This document shows, piece after piece, positions 50,759 to 60,175 of a DNA stretch of 64,000 nt. The number at the start of each line of letters is the position of its first letter. Position 1 is the first letter of the stretch. The notes beneath the pieces are model-generated. The model did not search any database and was not told the origin of the DNA. It was given only the letters and a program-made list of their open reading frames with translations. The DNA lies in assembly GCA_018382125.1 (NCBI GenBank), contig JAGZQO010000004.1, positions 51,005-115,004 on the forward strand. The letters run 5' to 3'. The translations under genes and the position numbers were made by a program. The DNA is from Collinsella sp. Its GTDB lineage: Bacteria > Actinomycetota > Coriobacteriia > Coriobacteriales > Coriobacteriaceae.

Positions 50759-52035
50759 TGGTCTCCTCGGTCGAAATGATCCTTTGGGCAATCCACCACG
50801 CCACGACGTTGCTCTTTGGCGTCTTTGCCTCGGCGGCGCTGTGCGGTATCGAAATCAATCGACGCCATGCACTCGAGTTGGTGGGGGTCGGAGTCGCAAC
50901 CGGCGCTGCCTTTTCGATCGCCAATGCCGTCGGCGGCGAGCTTTTCGCCCGCCAGGTATATCCGCTCGTCGTGCATCTGCCGCTCGTCATCTATTTGTGC
51001 GCGCGCTACCGCCTGAGCCCGCTGCTTGCCGTGCTCGGCATTACGAGTGCCTATCTGAGCTGCCAGTTCAGCAATTGGATGGGCATCGCCGCATTTGCCG
51101 CAACCGATTCTCAGATCGCGTACTATCTGGCGCGCATCGCGACCACACTCGCCGCCTTTGCCGTCCTGTTGCATTGGGCCGGCGACATCGGTCCACGCTT
51201 GGCGATTAAAAGCACCACCGAGCTGGGCATCCTTTTAATCCTGCCGCTCGTCTATTACGTCTTTGACTATGCCACCAACGTCTACACCACGCTGTTCCAC
51301 TCGGGCTCGGTGGTGACGGTTGAGTTTTTGGCATTTGCGCTCTGTGCCTTCTATCTTATGTTTCTTGCCGTTTACCTGCGCGAATACGAAGAAAAGGAAA
51401 CCGCCGAGCGAGAGCGCTGGATGCTCGAAACCCGCGACAGCGCCGCCATCAAAGAGCTCGAGGCTTGGCGTCAATCTGGGCGCGAGCTGTCGATTCTGCG
51501 CCACGACATGCGCCACTTCCTACGCGGCCTGGCCGCTTTAATTGAGGAGGGCCACACCGACGAGGCGCTCGATCGCATCGACGAACTCTGCGAAGCCGGC
51601 GACCGCACCGCCGTACGCCGCTTCTGCGCCAACGAGACCGTAAACATCGCGCTTTCGTCATTTAACTCGGATATCAATAGAAACGGCATTACCGCCAACC
51701 TGCGCGCCGCCGTACCCGAAACCATCCACGTAGGTGACGCCGACCTGTTTAGCGTGCTCTCAAATGCCTTGGAAAACGCTATCACCGCCGCAAGCGCCGC
51801 ACCCCAAGGAAAGCGATTCGTCGACTTTGACCTGCGATTAGAGGACGGCCAGCTGCTGCTGTTAGTTTCCAACACGTTTGACCGCGCGCCGCGCATGGTC
51901 GACGGCATGCCCGTAGCCGGGCATGCCGGACACGGCTTTGGAACCAAGAGCATTAAGCTTGCCGTCGAACGCATGAACGGCAACTGCCAGTTCCGCATTA
52001 ACGGCGATCGGTTTGAGCTGCGCGCTGTGATGTAG
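50758..52035 (+). CDS. Sensor histidine kinase (HPK10/AgrC-like)
   Basis: A 425-residue membrane sensor. Six hydrophobic segments fill residues 1-205, followed by a cytoplasmic helix (EYEEKETAERERWMLETRDS), a dimerisation/phospho-acceptor box ELSILRHDMRHFLRG, N box SVLSNALENAITAA and G box GHGFGTKSIK of the GHKL ATPase. The lack of an extracellular domain and the AgrC-like layout suggest a peptide or small-molecule signal read by the membrane part. No pheromone gene is seen next to it. Confidence 0.9.
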   Translation: MVSSVEMILWAIHHATTLLFGVFASAALCGIEINRRHALELVGVGVATGAAFSIANAVGGELFARQVYPLVVHLPLVIYLCARYRLSPLLAVLGITSAYLSCQFSNWMGIAAFAATDSQIAYYLARIATTLAAFAVLLHWAGDIGPRLAIKSTTELGILLILPLVYYVFDYATNVYTTLFHSGSVVTVEFLAFALCAFYLMFLAVYLREYEEKETAERERWMLETRDSAAIKELEAWRQSGRELSILRHDMRHFLRGLAALIEEGHTDEALDRIDELCEAGDRTAVRRFCANETVNIALSSFNSDINRNGITANLRAAVPETIHVGDADLFSVLSNALENAITAASAAPQGKRFVDFDLRLEDGQLLLLVSNTFDRAPRMVDGMPVAGHAGHGFGTKSIKLAVERMNGNCQFRINGDRFELRAVM

Positions 52036-52099
52036 AAGTGCGGCGCCGATCTCGAGGCGTGCCTTGCCCGCCAGGCAATCGCTCGCCGGTGCCAATCCG

Positions 52100-52675
52100 C
52101 TACAGCGGAGCGACCGCCGGAGTCAGCTGCTTGATGTAGGCCCACATGCGCTGCTTAGCGGCCTTGTCGGTGAGTGCCGCCTCAAAGCCGTCGAGCGCGA
52201 GCACGCGGCGGCCCTGCACATGGGCGACCAGGCCGGGCTTGAGCATAGCGGTATCGAAGTCGTCGATTGCCACAAGCATGTCGGCATAGGTCTCGCGCAT
52301 GGTATCGGCCGCGCGATCGTCCAGCAGCAGAACCGCCTCGGGGTCCAAAGCCTCAAGCGCCTCACGGAACAGCTCGCACGGCAGAGTCTCGCCCACCGCG
52401 ACCGCTCCGTCACCCACGCCGGCGACGCTTGCCAGCACGCAAAAATCCTCGGGCGCGTAGCCGATGGCCCCAAGCGCCTTGCGCAACGCCGCGCCATCCG
52501 GGCCGGCGGCAAGCTCGCCACCCGAACGCTCGGCCTCGTCCAAATCGCCTTTGACCAGCACGATCGGCGAGCACGCGTTGCCCGCGATACGCACGCCACG
52601 AACCGCAAGCGATGTGAGCTCCTGCTCGGCCGCCTGGGCGATGGCTTCTTTTTTCTGGCTTTGTGACGTGGACAT
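52100..52675 (-). CDS. Hypothetical protein, not recognised
   Basis: A 191-residue soluble protein. It is acidic and alanine-rich, without membrane helices or metal motifs; one region reads YAPEDFCVLASVAGVGDGAV and another DPEAVLLLDDRAADTMRETY. The ATG at 52675 has GGAGA 5 bases upstream. It lies between a histidine kinase (convergent) and thioredoxin (divergent). Length and composition are typical of a real gene, and the codon pattern matches its neighbours. The fold is not evident by eye. Confidence 0.7.
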   Translation of the reverse strand: MSTSQSQKKEAIAQAAEQELTSLAVRGVRIAGNACSPIVLVKGDLDEAERSGGELAAGPDGAALRKALGAIGYAPEDFCVLASVAGVGDGAVAVGETLPCELFREALEALDPEAVLLLDDRAADTMRETYADMLVAIDDFDTAMLKPGLVAHVQGRRVLALDGFEAALTDKAAKQRMWAYIKQLTPAVAPL

Positions 52676-52811
52676 GCGCTCTCCAATCGTTTGCGTGCCC
52701 ACCATTATATAAAAGAGCTACCCGCGAGTGGTTGCTTTGCGGGCGGCTGGGTATAAGCACGGTCGTACTGAGTTTTACGCGGCCAAGCCGCGTCGCATTA
52801 TGGAGGTCACC

Positions 52812-53132
52812 ATGGCTGACATTAATCAGATTACCCCCGAGAACTTCGATTCCATCGTTAACGACAGCCTGCCCGTGCTGGTCGATTTTTGGGCACCGTG
52901 GTGCGGGCCCTGTCGATCCCTCTCGCCCATCGTTGACGAGGTTGCCGATGAGCTGGCGGGCAAGCTTGCCGTTGCCAAATGCAACGTCGACGACAACCAG
53001 GACCTGGCCATGAAGTATGGCGTCATGAGCATCCCCACGCTGATTGTGTTTAAGAACGGCGAGGAGATTGACCGCTCGGTTGGCGCTCTGCCCAAGGCGA
53101 GGCTGCAGGCGCTGCTGGAAAAGCATCTGTAA
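52812..53132 (+). CDS. trxA: Thioredoxin
   Basis: A 106-residue thioredoxin. Active site VDFWAPWCGPCRSL (about 27-40), cis-proline in MSIPTLIVFKNG, normal length. GGAGG is 5 bases before the ATG. It reduces protein disulfides in the cytoplasm. Own terminator follows; no reductase gene adjoins. Confidence 0.97.
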   Translation: MADINQITPENFDSIVNDSLPVLVDFWAPWCGPCRSLSPIVDEVADELAGKLAVAKCNVDDNQDLAMKYGVMSIPTLIVFKNGEEIDRSVGALPKARLQALLEKHL

Positions 53133-53253
53133 TACGCTTGTTACATGTTGCCGTCTGCCTGCCGTCCATGAGCGCTTTTGCACCGCTCGCCGGACTTCTG
53201 GATGCACCGAGTGCAACCACGGATAGTATGGTAGTCACAAACAGCCCCCAGTG

Positions 53254-53292
53254 AACGGGTGCGGGTCGCACAGACTCGTACCCGTTTTCTTA
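53254..53292 (+). terminator. Terminator after thioredoxin
   Basis: AACGGGTGCGGGTC pairs with GACTCGTACCCGTT (two mismatches), loop GCACA, then TTTTCTT. Confidence 0.75.
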
Positions 53293-53363
53293 TGCAGCTG
53301 CGCGCAGAGCGGGCGTAGTAAAATCTGAACCACTGAACTGCCCCATACAAAAGGAGATTTTCC

Positions 53364-53612
53364 ATGCATGATGTTGGAATGAACATGAGCCAGCTTGCCA
53401 TGAGCGTCAAACAGGTCGACGACACCATCGAGCTCGCTCATGAGTGGAGCCATCAGCTGCTGCATGCGACCGAGAATTTTGACATGGAGCGCATCGGCGC
53501 CAAGCTCGAGGCAGCCATGGCCGCGCTGCACGAGGCCCACGACGCACTCGAGGGCTACGAAGATGCCATCGAGGCCGACCACAACTCCGTCGGATCCGTG
53601 AAGCTGGTGTAA
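53364..53612 (+). CDS. Small helical protein coupled to nikR
   Basis: An 82-residue protein, probably all-helical (ARATENF-like region HEWSHQLLHATENFDMERIG and AAMAALHEAHDALEGYEDAI), with seven histidines and several acids and methionines, so metal binding is possible. AAGGAG is 7 bases before the ATG. The nikR start codon lies 1 base after its stop. Not recognised. The link with nikR and hyp genes suggests a role in nickel handling or hydrogenase, which is inference. Confidence 0.7.
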   Translation: MHDVGMNMSQLAMSVKQVDDTIELAHEWSHQLLHATENFDMERIGAKLEAAMAALHEAHDALEGYEDAIEADHNSVGSVKLV

Positions 53613-53613
53613 G

Positions 53614-54126
53614 GTGGCCGAACACGAGCACGGCTGCGGGTACGAGCACGAGCATCCGCACGGGGCGGACGGTGACGCGGGCTGCCACTGTAGTGGCTCC
53701 GGCTCCGAGCTGGTCCGTTTTTCGGTTACCGCACCCGACGACCTGCTGCGCCGTTTTGACGAGCAGATCGCACGCCGCGGCGACGTGGCCAACCGATCCG
53801 AGGCCGTGCGCGACCTGATTCGCGCCTCGATCGCCAAAGAGCAGATGCGCACGCCCGATGAGCACGTTATCGGGTCGCTCACTATGATCTACGACCATCA
53901 CACCGGCGATCTGACGCGCCGCCTGGACGAGGTGCAGCACGACTACACCGACGAGATCGTATCGACGATGCACGTGCATTTGGATCACCACAACTGCTTG
54001 GAAATCCTGGCACTCAAGGGTCGCGGCGAGCGCGTCTACGAACTAGCCGACCGCCTGCTGGGCCTGCGCGGCGTTAAGCACGGCGAGCTCACGTGCGCCG
54101 CCACCAAGCAGAGCCTGGGGCTGTAG
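53614..54126 (+). CDS. nikR: NikR nickel-responsive regulator with His-rich N-terminus
   Basis: A 170-residue regulator. The first ~35 residues (EHEHGCGYEHEHPHGADGD, then CHC) are an unusual His/Cys-rich extension. Next comes the ribbon-helix-helix (about 36-80: LVRFSVTAPDDLLRRFDEQI and ANRSEAVRDLIR) and the ACT-like nickel-binding domain with MIYDHH, MHVHLDHHNCLEILALKG (the high-affinity His/Cys site). GTG start, one base after the preceding stop, without its own strong ribosome site. It precedes hypF, consistent with nickel control of hydrogenase maturation. Confidence 0.9.
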   Translation: MAEHEHGCGYEHEHPHGADGDAGCHCSGSGSELVRFSVTAPDDLLRRFDEQIARRGDVANRSEAVRDLIRASIAKEQMRTPDEHVIGSLTMIYDHHTGDLTRRLDEVQHDYTDEIVSTMHVHLDHHNCLEILALKGRGERVYELADRLLGLRGVKHGELTCAATKQSLGL

Positions 54127-54149
54127 CGGGATTTCCCGCAGCGCACCTG

Positions 54150-54220
54150 CCAAATAGGGACAGGTTTGTTTTGGCAGGTTTAGAAGTTTTACCTACCAAA
54201 ATAAACCTGTCCCTTTTTGG
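54150..54220. repeat. Inverted repeat between nikR and hypF
   Basis: Imperfect ~31-bp arms: CCAAATAGGGACAGGTTTGT at the left and ATAAACCTGTCCCTTTTTGG at the right, both bearing TTTTGG(C/T)AGGT-type inner parts. A lone right-half copy occurs at about 62217-62251. It may be a terminator/attenuator or a dispersed repeat. Confidence 0.8.
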
Positions 54221-54243
54221 TCGGTTTTGATGAGGGGTGTCGC

Positions 54244-56715
54244 ATGCGGCATGTGCATATTCATGTGACGGGCATTGTGCAGGGCGTTGGCATGCGACCG
54301 TTTGTGTATCGCGAGGCCATGGCACATGGCATTTGTGGATGGGTGCTCAATGCGGGCGACGGCGTGCATATCGAGGCGCACGCTCCGGCCGATGCGCTCG
54401 ATGCTTTTGTTGCCGCGCTTTCTGAGCATGCGCCTGCGGCAGCTCGCGTTGAGCGAGTCGATATTGCGGATTTGGAGCCTGGCGGCTGGAGCGCTGCCGA
54501 TGAGCAGGGCTTTCACATTGTGGCGTCGCAGGACCAGACCGCGCACACGACGCTCGTCTCGCCCGATATCGCCACCTGTGACGATTGCCTGCGCGAGTTG
54601 TTCGATCCCGCCGACCGACGCTATCACTACCCCTTTATCAACTGCACTAACTGCGGCCCACGCTTTACCATCATCCGATCGCTGCCTTATGACCGAGCGG
54701 CCACGTCGATGGATTGTTTTCCCATGTGTCCCAAGTGCGCTGCGGAGTATGTCGACCCACTCGACCGGCGTTTTCACGCGCAGCCCGATGCCTGCTTTGA
54801 TTGCGGGCCGCATATTACGTGGCGCGAGGCTGTAAACGGCAATGCGTGCGGGAATTCGTCCGCGACACCGACCGTCGGCACCACACGCGAGGCCAGCGAC
54901 GCTATCATCGAGCGCTGCGTTGAGCTGCTGGCCAGCGGTGGCATCGTCGCCATCAAGGGCCTGGGCGGATTCCACCTGGCCTGCGATGCTGCCAACGAAC
55001 AAGCGGTGCGCGAGCTGCGCCGTCGCAAGCGTCGCAGCAACAAGCCACTTGCCGTCATGGTTCGCAGTCTTGCCGATGCCGGGCGCCTGTGTCATATCGA
55101 CGATGCTGAACGCGATCTGCTCGCTGGCAGTATCCGCCCCATTGTGCTGCTGCGCCGGCGCACTGTTGGCGAGGGCAACGGCGGTTCCCCCGACATCCTC
55201 GCTCTCGCGCCATCTGTCGCGCACGACCTTCCTGAGCTCGGCGTCATGCTCCCCTATACGCCGCTTCAACATCTGTTGCTTGCCGCGGCAGAAGCCTGCG
55301 GTATGCATGCGCTCGTCATGACCAGCGGAAACCTGAGCGAAGAACCCATCGAGACCGACGACGACCTTGCCTGGGAACACCTCGTTGCCGCCGGCATCGC
55401 CGACGCGCTGCTCGGTAACGACCGCGCGATCCTCTCGCGCTACGACGACTCTGTAGTGCGCGTGGTCGACGGCGCCATTATGCCCGTTCGCCGCGCTCGC
55501 GGATATGCACCCCAGCCGCTGCCGTTGCCGGCGCTCGACGGCGCTCCGTCCTGCGTGCTCGCCTGCGGGCCACAACAAAAGGCCACGATTGCGCTCACGC
55601 GTGAAGGGACGAACGGCGAGGCGGCCTGTTTTGTGTCGCAGCATATCGGCGATGTTGAAAACGGCGGGACCTTCGATGCCTGGAACGCCGCGCGCACGCG
55701 CTTGGAAGATCTCTTTGACTTGGCGCCCGCCGCCTTGGCCTGCGATGTACACCCCAGCTATCTATCGGGCCAGTGGGCGCGCGAGCAGACGCGAAAATGC
55801 AATCTGCCGCTCGTCGAGGTGCAGCACCATCATGCGCATATCGCGAGCGTAATGGCCGAGGCCATCGCCGCGGGCCAGCTTACAACCGACGCGCGCGTCC
55901 TTGGCATCGCCTTTGACGGCACCGGCGCCGGCACCGATGGGACCATTTGGGGCGGCGAGTTTCTTGTTGCCAGCCTTGGCGGCTTTGAGCGCACCGCGCA
56001 TTTGCGCACCTGGGCGCTCCCCGGTGGGGCGGCCTCCGTGCGCGACGCCCGCCGCAACGCCTTTGCCCTGCTCAGTGAGCTCGGCCTGCTCGAGCACCCA
56101 GGTGCCGCTCGGCTTTTGGACAGCCTCGACGAGCAAACGCGCAGCGTGACAGCCACCATGATCGAGCGCGGCATCAACAGCCCGCGTACCAGCAGTATGG
56201 GGCGTCTCTTTGATGCCGCGGCAGCGATTCTGGGCATCTGCGACAAGGCAACCTACGAGGGCGAACCCGCCATAGAACTCGAAGCCGCCGCCTGGCGCGC
56301 GCTCGACAACGAAATCGCCCATTTTCCCGACGACAACGCCGGCTATTTCGCATCTGGCCCATCGTGGCTGGACGGCCCCTATGTTCTGGACCAGAAAGCA
56401 CTCTTTGAGGCACTTTTGGGAGGAATTGAAGCCGGAGCGCCCGCCAACAGGCTCGCACTCGACTTCCATGTCGGCATCGCGCGCTCCTCGGCGCGCATCG
56501 CCAGCGATATCTGCGTGCACGAGGGCATCGACACCGTCGCGCTCTCGGGCGGCGTGTTCATGAACCGACTTCTGCTTCAGCTCCTCGCCCGCGAGCTCAA
56601 AAGCGCGGGCCTTACTGTCCTTGTCCCCCACACCGTACCCGTCAATGACGGCTGCATCGCCTACGGTCAGGCGGCGGTCGCAAGCGCTCGCCTTGCGCAG
56701 ATTGCATCACAGTAG
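54244..56715 (+). CDS. hypF: Carbamoyltransferase HypF
   Basis: An 823-residue enzyme making the cyanide ligands of NiFe hydrogenase from carbamoyl phosphate. Domains: acylphosphatase (1-90: HIHVTGIVQGVGMRPFVYRE), two zinc fingers (CDDCLREL, CTNCGPRF, CPKCAAEY, CFDCGPHI; about 110-185), YrdC-like (about 205-390: GGIVAIKGLGGFHLACDA), and Kae1-like with VQHHHAHIASVMAE and FDGTGAGTDGTIWGGEF. ATG at 54244 with GAGGGG 6 bases upstream. Starts the hypFCDE set; hydrogenase structural genes are not in the window. Confidence 0.97.
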   Translation: MRHVHIHVTGIVQGVGMRPFVYREAMAHGICGWVLNAGDGVHIEAHAPADALDAFVAALSEHAPAAARVERVDIADLEPGGWSAADEQGFHIVASQDQTAHTTLVSPDIATCDDCLRELFDPADRRYHYPFINCTNCGPRFTIIRSLPYDRAATSMDCFPMCPKCAAEYVDPLDRRFHAQPDACFDCGPHITWREAVNGNACGNSSATPTVGTTREASDAIIERCVELLASGGIVAIKGLGGFHLACDAANEQAVRELRRRKRRSNKPLAVMVRSLADAGRLCHIDDAERDLLAGSIRPIVLLRRRTVGEGNGGSPDILALAPSVAHDLPELGVMLPYTPLQHLLLAAAEACGMHALVMTSGNLSEEPIETDDDLAWEHLVAAGIADALLGNDRAILSRYDDSVVRVVDGAIMPVRRARGYAPQPLPLPALDGAPSCVLACGPQQKATIALTREGTNGEAACFVSQHIGDVENGGTFDAWNAARTRLEDLFDLAPAALACDVHPSYLSGQWAREQTRKCNLPLVEVQHHHAHIASVMAEAIAAGQLTTDARVLGIAFDGTGAGTDGTIWGGEFLVASLGGFERTAHLRTWALPGGAASVRDARRNAFALLSELGLLEHPGAARLLDSLDEQTRSVTATMIERGINSPRTSSMGRLFDAAAAILGICDKATYEGEPAIELEAAAWRALDNEIAHFPDDNAGYFASGPSWLDGPYVLDQKALFEALLGGIEAGAPANRLALDFHVGIARSSARIASDICVHEGIDTVALSGGVFMNRLLLQLLARELKSAGLTVLVPHTVPVNDGCIAYGQAAVASARLAQIASQ

Positions 56716-56849
56716 CTCGCCCTCGCACGCCGCCGCGCCCAGCCGTCTCACAGGCGTAACGCGTTTGCCCGCGAACCCCGCGAGCGCTACCATCAACTGA
56801 TGGATTATTGAGCGCCCGTCCAGCGCAAAGCGTATAAAAGGGGAACAAT

Positions 56850-57110
56850 ATGTGCCTTGCCGTTCCCGGTAAAGTAGTCAAACGCGACGACGACCTCAAG
56901 GCCACCGTCGACATGATGGGCATCGAGCGCCCCGTGTCGCTGCGACTCGTGCCGACGGCGCAGGTTGGCGACTATATTCTCGTACACGCCGGCTTTGGCA
57001 TCCAGATCGTCGACGAGCAGGAAGCGCAAGAAACGCTCGAGCTTGTTAATGCCATGTCCGAGCTGGTCGCAGAAGACCAACTGGCCAGCAACCCGGCCGA
57101 GGCATACTAG
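56850..57110 (+). CDS. hypC: Hydrogenase assembly chaperone HypC
   Basis: An 86-residue chaperone. MCLAVPGKVV at the start holds the essential Cys2 that carries the Fe(CN)2CO unit with HypD. AAAGGGG precedes the ATG. Its TAG stop overlaps the GTG start of hypD. Confidence 0.97.
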   Translation: MCLAVPGKVVKRDDDLKATVDMMGIERPVSLRLVPTAQVGDYILVHAGFGIQIVDEQEAQETLELVNAMSELVAEDQLASNPAEAY

Positions 57111-58222
57111 TGGCGGCCGAGCAGCCGGCGCGCTCCGGTATCGATTTCTCGGCATTCCGCGATCCCAAGCTGGCTCGCGAGCTCATCGAGCGCATTCATG
57201 AGCTTGTCGGCGACCGCGCCATCAACCTTATGGAAGTCTGCGGCACGCATACCGTGAGCATCGGGCGCTATGGCTTTCGCTCCATCATGCCGGCTGGGCT
57301 CAAGCTGCTGAGCGGCCCAGGCTGCCCCGTCTGCGTCACCGCCAACCGCGACATCGACCACGCGATCGCGCTCGCCAACATAGACCGCGCCATCATCACC
57401 ACCTTTGGCGACATGATGCGCGTGCCCGGATCGTCCACCTCGCTCGCTGCGCAAAAGGCGGCGGGGCGCGATATTCGCATCGTCTACTCCCCGCTCGATG
57501 CACTCGATATCGCCGAGCAAAACCCTGATCGCCCGGTCATCTTTATGGGTGTGGGCTTTGAGACCACAACGCCCACCATCGCCGCCGCCATCCTGGAGGC
57601 AGACGCACGCGGGCTGCAGAACTTCTCGGTCTACTGCGCCCATAAGACCACGCCGCCGGCGCTGCGCGCCATCGCCAACGATCCCGAGACCACTATCGAC
57701 GGCTTTATCCTTCCGGGGCACGTCGCCACCATCACGGGCTTGACGCCCTTTGGCTTTTTGGTCGACGAGTTTAAGACCCCAGGCGTGGTAACGGGATTTG
57801 AACCGGTCGACATCTTGCAGGGCATCTGTATGCTGGTCCAGATGGTTGTCGAGAACAAGCCGGCGATCGACAACGCCTACCGCCGTGGCGTCAACGCAGA
57901 CGGTAACCCCGTGGCGCGCCAGCTGGTCGAGCAGGTGTTTGAGCCATGCGACACCACGTGGCGCGGGCTGGGGCCGATTGCCAACTCGGGCCTTTCCATC
58001 CGCCCCGAGCTCTCGCGCTTTGATGCCCGCACCCGCTTTGACGTGCCCATCGAGCCGACGGTCGAGCCACGCGGATGCCGCTGCGGCGACGTGCTGCGCG
58101 GCGCCATCACGCCAAACGACTGCCCGCTGTTCGGCCACGCATGTACGCCCGAGCATCCCGTCGGCCCCTGCATGGTGAGCTCCGAGGGCAGCTGCGCAGC
58201 ATATTTCCGCTACCGAGGCTAA
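57110..58222 (+). CDS. hypD: Hydrogenase maturation protein HypD
   Basis: A 370-residue Fe-S protein that, with HypC, builds the Fe(CN)2CO centre. Signatures: CGTHTVSIGRYG, SGPGCPVCVT, MGVGFETTTPT, YCAHKTTPPAL and the C-terminal cluster cysteines in EPRGCRCGDVLRGAI, CPLFGHACTP and SEGSCAAYFRY. GTG start overlapping the hypC stop (TAGTG), showing translational coupling. Confidence 0.97.
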   Translation: MAAEQPARSGIDFSAFRDPKLARELIERIHELVGDRAINLMEVCGTHTVSIGRYGFRSIMPAGLKLLSGPGCPVCVTANRDIDHAIALANIDRAIITTFGDMMRVPGSSTSLAAQKAAGRDIRIVYSPLDALDIAEQNPDRPVIFMGVGFETTTPTIAAAILEADARGLQNFSVYCAHKTTPPALRAIANDPETTIDGFILPGHVATITGLTPFGFLVDEFKTPGVVTGFEPVDILQGICMLVQMVVENKPAIDNAYRRGVNADGNPVARQLVEQVFEPCDTTWRGLGPIANSGLSIRPELSRFDARTRFDVPIEPTVEPRGCRCGDVLRGAITPNDCPLFGHACTPEHPVGPCMVSSEGSCAAYFRYRG

Positions 58223-58306
58223 TAGGTTCCGCCGTTCTAACGAACGGCGGACCAGTCGACGGTGCGCCTCACCCATATAATTCCACCCACGATTGGAGTT
58301 TTCGAT

Positions 58307-59341
58307 ATGTCCCATAGCGTTACCGATAGCACCGTCCTGCTGGGCCACGGCTCCGGCGGCCAGATGATGAAACGCATCATCGATGAGGTCTTTTTGGATG
58401 CCTTTGGGTCGCCCGAGCTGCTCGAAGGCAACGATGCCGGCGTCGCCGCGCTGTCCGCGAGCGGGCGCATCGCCATGTCGACCGACAGCTTTGTAGTCTC
58501 GCCGCAGTTCTTCCCCGGTGGCAACATCGGCCGCCTCGCCGTGTGCGGAACCGTCAACGACGTCGCGACCTCGGGCGCCAACGTGCGCTACCTGTCGTGC
58601 GGCTTTATCCTCGAAGAGGGCTATCCCATGGATAAGCTCCGCCAGATTGTGCAGACGATGGCCGAGACGGCGCGCGAGGCGGGCGTGTCCATAATCACGG
58701 GCGACACTAAGGTGGTCGAGCGCGGCGGGGCCGACGGCGTCTATATCAATACCGCCGGCGTGGGCGAGGTGCCTGCGGGCGTGGCGCTCAGCGGCGCAAA
58801 CTGCCAGCCCGGCGATGTCATCCTGGTCTCGGGTACACTGGGCGACCACGGCATCGCTATCATGAGCCAACGCGAGGGTCTGGCGTTTTCGAGCACCATC
58901 GAAAGCGACGCCGCGCCGCTCAACCACCTGATTGCCGATGTGCTTGCTGCAGCACCCGACACACGCTGCTTTCGCGACCCCACGCGCGGTGGCCTGGCCT
59001 CGACGCTCAACGAGTTTGCGCAGGCCAGCGGCGTTGCCATGGAGATCGACGAGGACGATGTGCCCGTGCGCCCCGACGTGCAGGCAGCCTGCGAGATGCT
59101 CGGCTACGATGTGCTGCAGGTGGCAAACGAGGGCAAGATGGTTGCCGTGGTGCCGGCTGAGCAGGCCGATGCCGCGCTGAGCGCCATGCGCGCCGCCCGC
59201 TACGGCGAGAATGCCGCCGTCATCGGTCGCGTGCTGCCGCTTGCCGAGGGCGCCCGTCCCGCCGTGCGCGTGCGCACCGGCTGGGGATCGACTCGCATCC
59301 TCGACATGCTCGTAGGAGAGCAGCTGCCGAGGATTTGCTAG
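58307..59341 (+). CDS. hypE: Hydrogenase maturation protein HypE
   Basis: A 344-residue PurM/AIR-synthase-like enzyme that dehydrates the HypF-made thiocarbamate to thiocyanate on its C-terminal cysteine. It begins near LLGHGSGGQMMKRIIDEV, has NDVATSGANVRYLSCGF and ends exactly PRIC. ATG at 58307 behind GGAG. Same strand as hypFCD, 84 bases after hypD. Confidence 0.97.
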   Translation: MSHSVTDSTVLLGHGSGGQMMKRIIDEVFLDAFGSPELLEGNDAGVAALSASGRIAMSTDSFVVSPQFFPGGNIGRLAVCGTVNDVATSGANVRYLSCGFILEEGYPMDKLRQIVQTMAETAREAGVSIITGDTKVVERGGADGVYINTAGVGEVPAGVALSGANCQPGDVILVSGTLGDHGIAIMSQREGLAFSSTIESDAAPLNHLIADVLAAAPDTRCFRDPTRGGLASTLNEFAQASGVAMEIDEDDVPVRPDVQAACEMLGYDVLQVANEGKMVAVVPAEQADAALSAMRAARYGENAAVIGRVLPLAEGARPAVRVRTGWGSTRILDMLVGEQLPRIC

Positions 59342-59464
59342 GGCGAAACCACACGGTCGGCGCGATGCGGCCTGATACCCCTGGAGATGTTCAGATTCCA
59401 AGCACGCCCAACGCGGAAGCCCAGTATTATGGGGTGCGTTTTAAACCCAATGACGGGAGTTTTT

Positions 59465-60133
59465 ATGGCAGCAGCTTTTTCCCATGTGATCTTTGACCTA
59501 GACGGCACCATCCTCAACACACTCGAGGACCTGGCGGCCGCCGGCAACCATACCTGCGAGATGCACGGCTGGCCCTCGTTTGCCGTAGACGAGTACCGCT
59601 ACAAGGTGGGAAACGGCATGCTCAAGCTGGTTGAGCGCTTTATGCCCGCCGAGTATGCGGGCGACGGTCGTATGTTTGAGCAGACGCTTGCCGAGTTTAG
59701 GGCTTACTACGGCGAGCACAAGGAGGACCACACCGCCCCCTATGCCGGCACAATCGAGATGCTCGACCTCCTGCGTGCCGCGGGCGTGCAGCTTGCCGTG
59801 CTCACCAACAAGGACCACATCTCGGCGGCTCCGCTTATCGAGAAGTATTTTGGTTCCGAGCGCTTTGCGCTGGTACAGGGCCGCGTCGATGCGTTTCCCC
59901 CCAAGCCCGAGGCGCCTGTTACGCTGCATGTGATGGAAGAGCTGGGCGCCGATCCGTCGACCACGCTCTATGTGGGCGATTCCAATGTCGATATCCTGAC
60001 CGGTCACAACGCCGGCCTTAAGAGTGCGGGCGTCAGCTGGGGCTTCCGCGGCCGCGCAGAGCTGGAGTCCGCCGGCGCCGACTACGTGGTGGACACCCAG
60101 GACGAGCTAGCGGCGCTGATTCTGGGCGAGTAA
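59465..60133 (+). CDS. HAD-superfamily phosphatase (phosphoglycolate phosphatase-like)
   Basis: A 222-residue HAD hydrolase of the Gph/PGMB group. Motif I FDLDGTILNT, motif II in LAVLTNKDH, motif III lysine in FPPKPEAP, motif IV VGDSNVDILTG. Helical cap between motif I and II. ATG at 59465 with GGAG 6 bases upstream. Substrate uncertain: phosphoglycolate or a sugar phosphate. Its closeness to hyp is probably coincidental. Confidence 0.9.
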   Translation: MAAAFSHVIFDLDGTILNTLEDLAAAGNHTCEMHGWPSFAVDEYRYKVGNGMLKLVERFMPAEYAGDGRMFEQTLAEFRAYYGEHKEDHTAPYAGTIEMLDLLRAAGVQLAVLTNKDHISAAPLIEKYFGSERFALVQGRVDAFPPKPEAPVTLHVMEELGADPSTTLYVGDSNVDILTGHNAGLKSAGVSWGFRGRAELESAGADYVVDTQDELAALILGE

Positions 60134-60175
60134 CGAGCGACACTGCTTAACGCAGCTGCGACAATTCTTCCGCGC

